From the NCBI RefSeq assembly GCF_963855985.1, contig NC_087093.1, forward strand, positions 503,501-567,500: DNA of 64,000 nucleotides. Direction: 5' to 3'. The notes beneath the pieces were generated by a model. The model did no database searches. It was given only the letters and a program-made list of their open reading frames with translations, and was not told the DNA's origin. Positions within the stretch are counted from its first letter, which is position 1. Each line of letters begins with the position of its first letter. The translations under genes were made by a program, and so were the position numbers. The DNA is from Ostrinia nubilalis (Eukaryota > Arthropoda > Insecta > Lepidoptera > Crambidae). Below, piece by piece: positions 34,098 to 44,470 of this stretch.

Positions 34098-37000
34098 CTG
34101 CCGTCCTATCACTATAATGCCGTTAACCCACAATTGGTCAATTTTGACTTTTGAATACCATCCGAATCAGAAAAAAATGCTTAATCTAGCACTATTATCG
34201 AAATTTTTATATCTTGTTTAGTTCCTGAGATAAAAAAAATAAGAAAGCCGCTAACTGCTTCGCCTTTGCAAGATTACATAACTAAAATGCAGTTACATTA
34301 CATTTCTTAGCTTAAACGCGGTTAAGCGTCTTTAATTGTTATTAGAATTAAAAATTTAAGAAAAATTACAAAGCTTTATTGCCGTTATTTACAATTTCTA
34401 GTCAATACAGCCGTTAAGGTACTTTAACGACAATATTGCTAAGCTGCTCTTTGCAAAGCTTTAATAGACTCCTCAAGACTAAAACGCCGTTAAGTATAAT
34501 TATTAGACTTAAACGCAACAAAGGTCCAATAACGGCATTATAGCTTTGTATTACATGAATTTATTTATTGAAATTGCACTAGTAAATTCACCATTAAGGC
34601 TAACCAAATGTAACAATCTATGTGTTTTTTACATTTTTACAAGACTTAAATGCCGTTAACCTACATTCCTAAACTATAATGCGGCTATGTTCAAAAAGTT
34701 GAATGAAGTGTTCTAAGCGTCGTTGCGTGCGTCGATCACTCAGCTCAGTCAGAGTTACTGATGTGCCGCTGAGAACGCTCCCGGGAATATTCCTAGCGTT
34801 CTCAACAAAATAAATTTAGTTTTAATTTTATGTTTGTTGTTTATTAATATGTGATGTGCAATGTTTCTCTTTTATTATCTAAGACTAGTCGTTATAAACA
34901 AGGTATGAAACGTGTTAGTGAGATATTGCTGTCTTGTCATTATTTTCGTGGCTAATGCGCACTGCAACTTTACGACACGGCAGCGCGGTAATTGAGCTTC
35001 AGTGTGCCTCTGAGTTTTAAATGATGAACACGTTGCGTTTTGTTTTCTAATTTTAAAAATTAGTAAAAAAAGCCTGGTGTTCGATCATTTTACTTGTTCA
35101 TTTTGTTTTACATCTTCTATGTTAGACGAAGACATAACGCTCGTTTGTTTCAGGCAAATGTCGTTCAACGGCTGGACAAAGGTCTCCTCAAGGATTTCCA
35201 CAACGACCGGTCCTGCGCCGCCCGCATCCAGGCACCTCTCGTGACCTTTACCAGATCGTCGATCCATCTAGAGGGGCCTGCCTGCCCACACTACGTCTTC
35301 AGGCTCATTGTCGCCACTCGAGAATTTTTCTACCCCATCGGCCATATTCAGCTCTGCCACTTGATTTTAGCAATTCTGCGGGTTATGTCGGTCACTTTGG
35401 TTTTTCTACGGATCTCCTCATTTCTGATTCGATCACGCAGGGAAACTATGCTTGGCATAGCACGCTCCATCGCCCTTTGGGTCCACATCACAAATCCGTA
35501 TACTATCACTGGCAACACACACTGGTCACAGACTTTTGTCTTAAGACACTGCGGTATTATTTCGGACGTGAAAATATCGCGAAGCTTCCCGAACGCTGCC
35601 CAGCCGAGCTGGATTCGACGATCGACGTCTCTCTCAAAGTTGGACCTACCTAACTATCCAGTTAGTACCTGTACCTGAGACAAACCATCCGGTTTGTCTC
35701 AGGTATACATAATTGTCAACAACTTCGAGTGTAGTCTCCAACTTTCAAAGGAGTGGGTGCAACACGGACATTTGACATGATTTTTGTCTTGTCCATGTTC
35801 ATTTTGAGACCCACTTGTTGCGAGGCTCTACTGAGGCCATCGAGCATTGTGCCTAGATCTGCCACAACTACGATATCGTCTGTAAATCGAAGGTGGGTGA
35901 TGAACTCGCCGCTGATATTTATGCTGAATCCTCTCCAGCCCAGAAGCTTGAAAACATCTTCCAGGGCGGTGGTAAATAGTTTCGGTGATATTACGTCTCC
36001 CTGTCTCACCCCTCGCTGCAACTGGATAGGTTTCGAGACCTAATCCTGGAGACGGACTGACATTTTGGCGTTTTTATACAAGTCTTTTTTGAAGAGGAGT
36101 ACCACCATACTTCTTTGCAATGCCGTAGGCGTTTTTCTCTTGAGGATGACGGAATCAAACAGCTTATGAAAAGCCTTGTACCGGCGTTCCGCCTGCTTTC
36201 AGAAGCTCAGCTGTGATTACATCATCACCAGGTGCCTTGTTGATTTTTAGCTGTTTGAGAACCATTCTAATCTCGTACAACAGACTAATATACGGGATAT
36301 ATTTGGCAAGTGTCGGGTCAATCTAGCTAGCACGTATTTTCTATAAAAATGTGTCAAAATGATCCGTCACATAGGCTATCCACAACTTATCCAGAAGTCG
36401 TGAAACAGGCCCTTACTAAGCGATTGTGAAATATGCCCTTAATGTCAAAAAACGAACAAATGTACAGTTACATTATGTAATTACGTGTAAAAAGACATTT
36501 CTGTCATTAAAACAACATTTCACGAAGAAAAAATTAAATTTAGTAAAGGTGTAGTTATATTGAGAATGTTATCGTGAAAGTTCCCGAGAATAATATTCTC
36601 GACAATACTGCAAATAGAGTGTATTGTTTAATATACACTTATATGTCGACTTAATTTGATACTATTTTACTTAAGAATTGTTGTTTATTTCCATTTGATA
36701 AACATGATTCTCACCATTCTCACTAACTAGATGATTATTATAAGCAGCGTGAAGTTCATTTATTAGGTAAGGCTTGCCGCGTTGTACATTATTATTGAAT
36801 TAAATAAATAGATCTTAATTTTTATTAACTACAAAATATTTTAGTTGTAGCCTACTGAAACAGGCAAAATAATATAAATATTGCGGCATTGGTAATAAAG
36901 TGTCGTCACTTATTATTTTTATTGGGTATTGTGAAACTGCTAAGTTTGAGAACTTTCAATAGTTGGTTTTAATTGATCTCAAATAGGTAATGAAAATGTA

Positions 37001-37811
37001 AAGATTTTATTTTGTGTTGTCTTTTATGAGTATCTACTTTTTTAAAGTGGTAAATTTAAGAAATTATTATAATAAAACGTATGATTGATATCAACGAATG
37101 CTAAAAATAGTAAAAACTTGATTTTTTTTACATAAATATAGATGTTCAACACTAAAACAGGTTTTGTTATTTTTGACATAAATGCAATTTTCTTTATTTC
37201 CTGAACTACTAAGTAGCTAGTACTTAGCTTAAATGCCGTTATGGTGAAAAGTTTTGTTTTTAACTGCATTTTAGTCTTGTAATCAAAACGAATCAAACAG
37301 GCATACCAATAGTTTCGTAATTTATGTGTTAATACTAGACTTAAATGACGTTAGCTAACATTAGCTGCATTTAAGGCAAGTATTTTGACGTTAAAAAATA
37401 ATAGTATTACCGAGCTAAAACGTCGTTAAACTATTTAACGGCATTAAAGTTTAGTAGAATTATTAGTTAGAAACTCATTTTACAAATGTATCAAAGTTAT
37501 TCAAGATCCAAAACTTAAACGCCGTTAAGGTAGCCATACCGGCGTTTTAGTTGTGTATATTTTGAGATATTATTTCAATAATACTGAGTTAAAATGTATA
37601 AATTAAAATATTTCAAAATTTATAATATGTAGCGTCGTGAGAGTTTGTGTCAATTGTAGCTCTTAAAAATACCTTTAAAATGATATATTTAAATTACAAA
37701 TTACTCTTTTACTTTTGAAACAGCGAATTTTTTTTAATTCGCGATCTTTAAACTCGTTTTTCTCCGAAAGTGGTTTTTGCACTTAACGGCGTTATAGTGA
37801 TCGGACGGCAG
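34098..37811. mobile_element. 3.7-kb TIR element with TAACGGC subterminal repeats
   Basis: Left end CTGCCGTCCTATCACTATAA and right end TTATAGTGATCGGACGGCAG are inverted, flanked by AGTG (34094-34097 and 37812-37815). The first and last 600 bases hold many copies of GCCGTTAA / TTAACGGC in both orientations. An RTE fragment (35090-36330) lies inside. No transposase recognised, so probably non-autonomous. Confidence 0.85.
35090..36330 (-). mobile_element. Degenerate RTE-type LINE fragment
   Basis: On the minus strand 36021-35716 reads MQRGVRQGDVISPKLFTTAL, THLRFTDDIVVVADL, SRASQQVGLKMNMDKTKIMS and APTPLKVGD, the core of RTE-clade reverse transcriptase. The catalytic motif reads FTDD, not FADD, so it is mutated. 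Further C-terminal matches continue in other frames down to about 35190 (the antisense of RDRIRNEEIR is visible at about 35420). Nested in the 34098-37811 element. Confidence 0.85.
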
Positions 37812-38185
37812 AGTGGGTAGAACGGTTCAATGTAACTAGTTCATCTACTATGAGCATAACTATGAGCCTAATGGATCCACAGAGCACACGATTGTCCTAT
37901 TAATAATCGTAGTAGAAGATTTTATGAAGTTTGAATAGTTACTTGGGGGAGGCTACAGAAAATAAGTTGCTTTGGAATAAATAAATCCCAACAGCAGACT
38001 GTGTCATGACTGCTCATCAAGAGCAGCAGCAGGTTTAGGGATGTTTATAGTAGCTGCAAGCTGTAGGTATGCTTTATGAATTAAAAAACCATGATTTCGG
38101 CCAATATTATTTATTTTGGTAGAGAATTCTTTACATATTTTTTACGAATGCGAGCTTATTATGAGTTTTTTTCAAAATGCTTATT

Positions 38186-38191
38186 TTTATT
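38186..38191 (-). terminator. Candidate polyadenylation signal of OR-B
   Basis: AATAAA on the minus strand about 70 bases after the OR-B stop codon. Confidence 0.55.
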
Positions 38192-38261
38192 CACAAGTTT
38201 CTTCAAACGCAGAGGTAACTACTGAATAATAATGTTCAGTTACTTGAAAGTCGCAATGAGT

Positions 38262-38336
38262 TTATTTTCCTTGTAGGTGTATGCACCTACCTATATTGGT
38301 CAACAAGCAGGCATACGACCATCCTTTAACCAGTAT
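38262..38336 (-). CDS. OR-B exon 9 (C-terminus)
   Basis: Acceptor TTGTTAACAG|ATACTG; ILVKGWSYACLLTNIGRC..., stop TAA at 38262-38264. Matches the WSYASFL core of OR-A exon 9. Confidence 0.85.
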   Translation of the reverse strand: MLVKGWSYACLLTNIGRCIHLQGK

Positions 38337-41300
38337 CTGTTAACAAGTAGAAGAATAAATTAGTTAGTACTTACTACTAACTACTACTAGCTATTACTTA
38401 ACCTAGTAGTTTTCAAATAGTGAAATGTAAAATATGAAAATTATTGCTCTATAGTCCGGCCTAGGTCACTGAGATATGAGAACGCCGCGGCGCCGCATCA
38501 TTTTAAATAGCATTAATTATCATTTTTAAGAAAGCACTGTTTGATCTACAGTAGGCGCACGGCACAACAGGGATGGACTGAGTTTAGCAGATCCGGTGTC
38601 TTGATCCCGTGCCTCCCTGTGGTCTTGGCATGGCCCGCAATCGCTTACCTTTCCGAAACTCCTCAATGTCATTAATTCAAACTTCGATGTCATGTGCGCT
38701 GGTCTTTGTGACCTAAAAACATTCCGATTGCATGAAGAGACTGCGATTAACTTATTTATAACATGTAAGTGCCTATCTATTTAAAACTACTACAGAACAG
38801 ACTGCACGGTGACATTATGTGCATCAGAAAAAATGTTTAAAAAAGCTTTAAAAGTTACAAAATTGATTATCATTAATTAATATTCAAATTGGCATTGCAA
38901 GCGCTTTCGATCTATCTGTAAGCACCCATACAAAATTTACCTCAAAATAATCAAATTGACTAATGTACTAATCCTCCTATTCTTGGTATACCAGCGGATG
39001 CTGAAGGCTGCAGTTGCCACTCTCGCACTCTGAAACGTTTTAGTTAATTTTTAATGGAAACAAACAGCATAACATAATAGGTACATTTATGAACTTATTT
39101 AATCAATTACCTAATTCAAAACTTCAGAGATAAGACATTTTAAGATTGGAAATATTCAGAAAGCCAGGCGAAAAAAGTTATCATTGTTACGACCAGAATC
39201 TAAAGTGAGATAATATTGAATTTAGGTAGTGTACCATATCTGCAAGCAGCTGTCCTGGCCAGTACAAGATGAAGAACGAAAGGACAGTCTTGATAATGTA
39301 CCAAATTTGTACAAAATATCCTTGGATGTCAATCTGAAATATTATTTTCATATTAATTATAAATAAAACATATTACGGCTTACAGCTATGTAAGCCGCTG
39401 GGACGGAAAAGTTCCCACGAGCCGGAAGACATAGTGTGGGCAGGCCTCCTACTAGGTGGACCGACGATCTGGTGAAGGTCGCGGGAGGGCGTCTTTCCGT
39501 TCTATACATAGCCAGAACGCAAGGGTGTGAAACTAATCGAGTATAGTTTGGACATGACTTTTTTTACTAAGCTCCTCCAAACTATACACGACCAGTACTT
39601 ATATGCTGCGTACTGCTCGCGTATACTTTGTAGTGACTTAGGTCAATTATCTTACTCCAAAATATACATCGCCAGTACGCATACGGACTATTCATGTATG
39701 TATTGTAATAAGTGCGTGATTACAATTTATACGCGAGTAGTTGCATGCTAGTCATTTTGACTTAATATTGACCTCTCTTTCTATTACATATTAATTCATA
39801 TCTGCGTGTCTACTTTAAACATTGAATCATCTTTCGACACGTGCCATTGTTTTGATAAAGGATTTTTTGGTGTTTCCTATTCTGCCATAGAAAAGATATT
39901 TGTTTTGGGGCTGATATTTCACCAATTCTGTAGGTATGGAAATATGTCAAAATGATTTTGTTTTTGAGATAAAAGTTAATAAATAAAATCGAAAGTATTA
40001 TAAATGCGAAAGTAACTCTGTCTGTCTGTCTCTCTTTCACGCCAAAACCACTGAACCGATTTTGATGAAATTTGGCATAGAGATAGTTTGAGTTCCGGTA
40101 AAGGACATAGGATAGTTTTTATCCCGATTTTTTGAAACAGGAACGCGCGTGGTAAAGTTTTTCTGTGAAAGACAAAATTCCACGCGGGCGAAGCCGTGGG
40201 CGGAAAGCTAGTAAATAATAAATAAATATCCTTAGACATTTTACACTGCGCTTCTAGTCCCAACTTAAGCAAAGCTTATACTATCGGTACTGGACAACGG
40301 ATATAAACATACTTAAATACTTTTTTTGTAAATACATACTTATTATACATAGAAAACACCCAGTCCAATACAAACAAATAATTATGTTCATGCACACAAA
40401 ATATGTTTGTACTGTGCGGGAATCGAACCCGCTACCTCCGGAAAAGTAGTCCGTTTCGAACCACTACACCAAACGGCCGACAATACACACCTAGCATTTA
40501 AAGTCTCGCATAATATGTATTAATAATGCACGTTGAACTTTCTTCTCTCACTCTCTCTCATTTTAAATGAATTTATGATTACACTAAAAATTGTTATTTA
40601 ATTTGAAATCTACCTAATCAATTTAATTTCAAAAACCACTTACAATAGTGTTAAAAATCTAGATTTATTATAGATTCAGTAAAATAATAATATTTTATGT
40701 AATCCTAATATCAAATAAATGTAATTTTAAATATAATTCCATATTTTACTGAATTTTACTAAATCAATATCAACTAAACACACTCTAGTCAAGTGTTAGT
40801 AGTGTAGTAGAAACTAATCGAGTATAGTTTGGAAATGACTTTTTTTACTAAGCTCTTCCAAACTATACACGATCAGTACGCAAAATTCGTGTATAGTTTG
40901 GAGTCACAGATTTACAAACAGGCACTACAAAATATACACGAGCAGTTTCCTATGGGTGCGTTCTGGCCATGTATAGAACGGAAAGACGCCGCGGGAGGTG
41001 CCTGGATGCGGGCGCCGCAGGACCGGTCTTTGTGGAAAACCTTGGGGGAGGCCTTTGTCCAGCTGTGGACGTCTTTCGGCTGAAACGAACGAACGGATTA
41101 ATATTAGGTAATTAGGTACCTATTAAACCCAGTGCCTTTCTTATACGAGGTGGAGCCATAATAGTACTAACATACTCGTACAGCCACGCTAATTGTTAGT
41201 TCACACTGCACTGCCAATAGGATTAGGTACTTTAACTATTAAAGCCGGCTCTCCTGCTTCAAATATAACAAACTACCAAAACAGTACTTATGTATGTAAA

Positions 41301-43165
41301 AGTGGCCAAATAGGTACTTAGTATGGTAATTGATAGAGCTGTGCTCTTTCTTTAAAGTTCCATAAGTATAACCAATGTGAGAAAAAAACTTACACTATTA
41401 GTCATCAGTGTGAAACCCTGGCACCCCAATTTTTGTGAGGCCGCCAAAAGATCTCCACAATACGAAATAGTGAAAATATCTCTCAGCTCGCAAGTTAGCC
41501 TGCAATAATTTAGTTAATTAACTAACTGCACAGCTACATCGTTCTAATTTGGCTGAGAACGGACTTGGATCATCATCATCATCATCATCATCATTTCAGC
41601 CAATAGGACGTCCACTGCTGAACATAGGCTTCCCCCAATGTTTTCCATGTCGATCGATTGGTAGCGGCCTGCGTCTAGCGCTTTCCTGCTACCTTCATGA
41701 TGTCGTCGGTCGACCTTTTGGGTGGACGTCCCACGCTGCGTTTTCCGGTATGCGGCCTCCATTCCAGAACCTTGCTGCCCCATCGGCCGTCAGTTCTGCG
41801 TACTATGTGCCCTGCCCATTGCCACTTCAGCTTGCTAATCCGTCGGCGGACTTGAATGGAACTGTGAAAATAATCTTATGAAGTTACATTACTCACGTAC
41901 CGATTGATTTTCTGATGATATTGAATTAAGTTTATTATTGTTTCCTCGAATTTTTCTTCATTAAATTCCATTTTCATCATATTTTCTATGTCTGCTTGCA
42001 CCAAGAGATACACGAAGCTCGCGTTCACGGCGATGGCGCCCTGGAGACAGCGACATGTTATTGATACTATGTTCACCGACAAGTCTAGAAAGAGGAAAGA
42101 GCTTGTGAGATATTACTGCAAGTAGAGACATGTCTTGAAAATACATGCGTCAATTAAAAATATTAAGTGAGGGTAGCACATACAAATAACGGCTGTGAAT
42201 AGTTCAATTAATATCTCCCATTCGATGTCTCCTTTCAAGTAGACGTTGACGAGCGGCCACACCAGCGCTGAGGACGTTTTAATCAAGACTTCAACCATTA
42301 CAGCCAAGAACACTCCTAAGAACAAATTATTTTTTGGGTAGTATGCTTTAAAAGAACTTGATTGCATAGAAAAACTTGGGCTTAAGAACCAAAAAAATTT
42401 TAAAAACCTTTAAATACGAAATTAATAAAATGTGTGCTGTAGTATTTATCCAAAGGGAGAGTTGACTGCCTTCTCTCCTCTCTTGACAACATCATTTCAT
42501 CGATCGTAACTATTAGATCGGCAATTTTTTTTCCATGCATGTTGAAGATAAAACATTTTAAGATTGCTGCAACAAGAAGTTAATAAATATTAAAGAAACT
42601 GGGCTAAACTATATTTAGTAGGCATCAGACTCTCTTATAGCATCACTAGCTGCTAATAAGTAACTATGTAGCTACATGCTAGAAGCTAGAAGCTCTAAAT
42701 GAAGAGTGGAAGCGGACCTCACTACGTCAAAATGCTGAGGTACAATCAATTGTCGAGCTATACAATTTTATTAAGGATTAAGATTGATTACTAGTGATGT
42801 TGATGTATGGTAGACCTACACATAAAGTAGGTGGGCTCCTTCAGGTAAGTAGTCCTTCAAGAACCTTGTGTAGTCTGAAATTCTTTATTCTACTCTACTT
42901 TCGTAATCATTAGTATATTCTTTGACTTACCCTGTGACGTTGTGTTCAGTGTATTAAACACAAAGAAAGTTAAAAGTCTGTTTTGGGTACTATCTATCAT
43001 TTTCAAAATATCCAGAGTAATAAACATATAAATAACTATGAACAAACAAATCTTGAAGAAACTCAGCGAGTGAACAAAAATGTTCATCCTGAACACCCCT
43101 AGAACCTTTAGCCACAGTTCTAGGCTGTTCTGGTGACTTTTGTTGAGTTTTTTGAAACGATCCAT
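38262..43165 (-). CDS. Insect odorant receptor (7-TM olfactory receptor family), OR-B, nine exons
   Basis: Exons in transcript order: 42931-43165, 42408-42566, 42145-42315, 41901-42084, 41394-41499, 39235-39333, 38941-39029, 38649-38712, 38262-38336. They give 393 residues plus stop, the normal length of lepidopteran odorant receptors. All phases agree. Such receptors are ligand-binding subunits that form odour-gated channels with Orco in antennal neuron membranes. Signs: N-terminus MDRFKKLNK, several hydrophobic segments, a charged loop ending LIQYHQKINR, WPGQLLADM in exon 6, SARVATAAFSIRWYTKN in exon 7, FELMTLRSFGK in exon 8 and WSYACLL near the C-terminus. The family is inferred from memory of these motifs; the nearest orthologue is not known. 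The paralogue OR-A lies upstream in the same direction. Confidence 0.87.
38649..38712 (-). CDS. OR-B exon 8
   Basis: Acceptor GTTTTTAG|GTCACA, donor GGAAAG|GTAAGC; SQRPAHMTSKFELMTLRSFG, then K. Confidence 0.88.
38941..39029 (-). CDS. OR-B exon 7
   Basis: Acceptor GTTTCAG|AGTGCG, donor TTGAG|GTAAAT; SARVATAAFSIRWYTKNRR..., 89 bases as in OR-A exon 7. Confidence 0.9.
39235..39333 (-). CDS. OR-B exon 6
   Basis: Acceptor ATTTCAG|ATTGAC, donor ATATG|GTACAC; 33 codons ending ILYWPGQLLADM. Same length as OR-A exon 6. Confidence 0.9.
39408..39486 (+). mobile_element. RTE 3' fragment, left half
   Basis: CGGAAAAGTTCCCACGAGCC, GTGGGCAGGCCTCCTACTAG and ACCGACGATCTGGTGAAGG match 11375-11460. The sequence resumes at 40988 after an inserted element. 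In OR-B intron 5. Confidence 0.85.
39990..40213 (+). mobile_element. SINE copy (GCGGAAAGCTAGT family)
   Basis: ATTATAAATGCGAAAG, (CTGT)n, CCACTGAACCGATTTTG to GTGGGCGGAAAGCTAGT; the most complete copy of the family in the window. Confidence 0.85.
40225..40490 (-). mobile_element. tRNA-derived SINE
   Basis: On the minus strand 40482-40418 resembles a tRNA gene: A-box-like GGTGTAGTGG and B-box GGTTCGATTCC, the RNA polymerase III promoter of tRNA SINEs. The body to 40225 matches 18108-18310. It is part of a repeat, not a functional tRNA gene. Confidence 0.82.
40988..41095 (+). mobile_element. RTE 3' fragment, right half
   Basis: GCGGGAGGTGCCTGG to GTCTTTCGGCTGAAACGAAC continues the fragment at 39408-39486 and ends in GAACGAACG. 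Confidence 0.85.
41394..41499 (-). CDS. OR-B exon 5
   Basis: Acceptor TATTGCAG|GCTAAC, donor AATAGT|GTAAGT; LTCELRDIFTISYCGDLLAA... 35 codons, phase 2 in, 0 out. Confidence 0.85.
41565..41865 (-). mobile_element. RTE-type LINE 3' fragment with ATG-repeat tail
   Basis: Reverse-oriented: (ATC)n at 41569-41594, then ATAGGACGTCCACTGCTGAA, TAGCGGCCTGCGTCTAGCGC and CGGCCTCCATTCCAGAACC, the antisense of the RTE C-terminal coding end. In OR-B intron 4. Confidence 0.82.
41901..42084 (-). CDS. OR-B exon 4
   Basis: Acceptor CTTTCTAG|ACTTGT, donor AATCG|GTACGT; 184 bases, identical in length to OR-A exon 4. Encodes LSVNIVSITCRCLQGAIAVN... to NLIQYHQKIN. Confidence 0.88.
42145..42315 (-). CDS. OR-B exon 3
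   Basis: Acceptor TTCTTAG|GAGTG, donor ACGCAT|GTATTT. 56 codons: VFLAVMVEVLIK...ALVWPLV...CYPHLIFLIDA; phase 1 in and out. Confidence 0.82.
42408..42566 (-). CDS. OR-B exon 2
   Basis: Acceptor TTGTTGCAG|CAATCT, donor AAAG|GTTTTT (weak after the GT). 52 full codons including NMHGKKIADLIVTIDEM; phase 1 at both ends. Aligns with OR-A exon 2. Confidence 0.82.
42931..43165 (-). CDS. OR-B exon 1
   Basis: Starts MDRFKKLNKSHQNSLELWLK, 78 codons plus one base; donor CAGG|GTAAGT. Same start and phase as OR-A exon 1. Confidence 0.88.
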
Positions 43166-44404
43166 GAGGCGGTTTCAGTACTAAAGTGACACTACAGTTT
43201 CGTTTCAAACTAAGTTTAGACTAGATAGGTAATCATCATTGTTCAACATGCAATAAACATTATTTCATGCAACATTTGTATTTGAAAAAGACAGTTGATA
43301 CACATATCGTGTATAATAATTACACAAAATACACACACACACACATAATTATTGTGTACTCTGTTGTGACCAACCTTTATAAACAAGTAACATGCAAATA
43401 ATACTTCCCGATAGTAAATTTTGAAATAAAGCTACTACCTACTTATAACCGCGTCATACGTATCTAAAATTAAATAAATGTAACCAGCCCATCTATTATA
43501 GCTGAATATTTAATATGTAGCCAGCTGAATAAAGTTCACAAACAGGTTTATAGTACCAAGGAAACCAGCACTATACAAACATTTAACCACTTATTAACTT
43601 TACATAAAAGTAAATGTTAAACAGAATTATTCATAACAAACATTGACAAATAATAAATAGGAATTTACATCGTGCTATCTAGTCCAAAGTTATGTGTACT
43701 ACTAGAACACTAATCACATTGCATAAACATTGGTTTAAAACTAATACCTAACTCTACTTAAGTACCTGCTTATATAAAACCTGCACTCTTTGTATTGAAA
43801 AAATTTTAAGCGCTGAACACCGTGGCCAAACAATGCAGATTAATGGACAATACAGGGGGAGGCCTTGTCAAACAGGGTCATAATTAATTTGGTTAAAACG
43901 AAATGAAAACGGACTACACAGGACTTCACAGGACGGTCTAACTACTAGACCAGAAGGATTTTTTAAAAGTAGTTTTATGGACCTATGAGACCCCGCCAGG
44001 AAAAAAAATCGTTTCCCTGCCGATTACGAGTTTTGATTTTTTATTTGAAAACTTGGAAATATTCTTTTTTGTTTTCTAATAATAATTCAAATGTTTTATT
44101 GCAATTTAGATACGGTTGTACTCTCTCAAAAACAATTCAGACTAATAATATAAAGGAAGAACTAACTTTACGGATTTTGTTAAGACCACATTAAGTTGGT
44201 ACTAATTTCCTGGCGGGATCTGACAGGTCAGGTCCCTGTTCCTATTTAAAAAATCTGTCTGGTATGGACCACCCCGTAGTTATGTAGAGTACATTTATAG
44301 CATATATTAATTATTCTGTGTTTCGTTATACGTATAACGAAAACTATACATTTCACTTGCGTGCTTTTATATTTTTTACATCCAATGTTTCTTACAAATC
44401 CAAA
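43166..44404. other. Spacer between OR-A and OR-B
   Basis: 1.24 kb, AT-rich, with a short (AC)n at about 43335. The OR-B promoter is presumably here, but no core element is clear. No canonical AATAAA was found close after the OR-A stop. Confidence 0.5.
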
Positions 44405-44470
44405 TTAGTAAAAATCTTCTGTAAATACAGTTGTTAGAAAAGACGCGTAGGACCACGCTCGGCTCAAGAG
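44405..44470 (-). CDS. OR-A exon 9 (C-terminus)
   Basis: Acceptor TTGTTCGCAG|CTCTTG; LLSRAWSYASFLTTVFTEDF, then Y and stop TAA. Confidence 0.9.
   Translation of the reverse strand, partial: LLSRAWSYASFLTTVFTEDFY

Larger units (their letters stand above)
39487..40987. mobile_element. 1.5-kb TIR element inserted in an RTE copy
   Basis: Ends GGCGTCTTTCCGTTCTATAC and GTATAGAACGGAAAGACGCC are inverted, flanked by the 7-bp target duplication GCGGGAG. Inside both ends is a direct repeat of about 70 bp (CGAGTATAGTTTGGA, ATGACTTTTTTTACTAAGC, CCAAACTATACACGA) at 39531-39598 and 40810-40880. Two SINE copies occupy the middle. Confidence 0.87.

Noticed and set aside
38015..38050. HTYSLQLL as the last exon of OR-B
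   Set aside because: The exon at 38262-38336 matches OR-A exon 9 (WSYA core), has a better acceptor, and lies nearer.
40418..40482. tRNA gene
   Set aside because: A and B boxes are recognisable, but the sequence continues into a repeated SINE body and does not fold as a full tRNA by eye.
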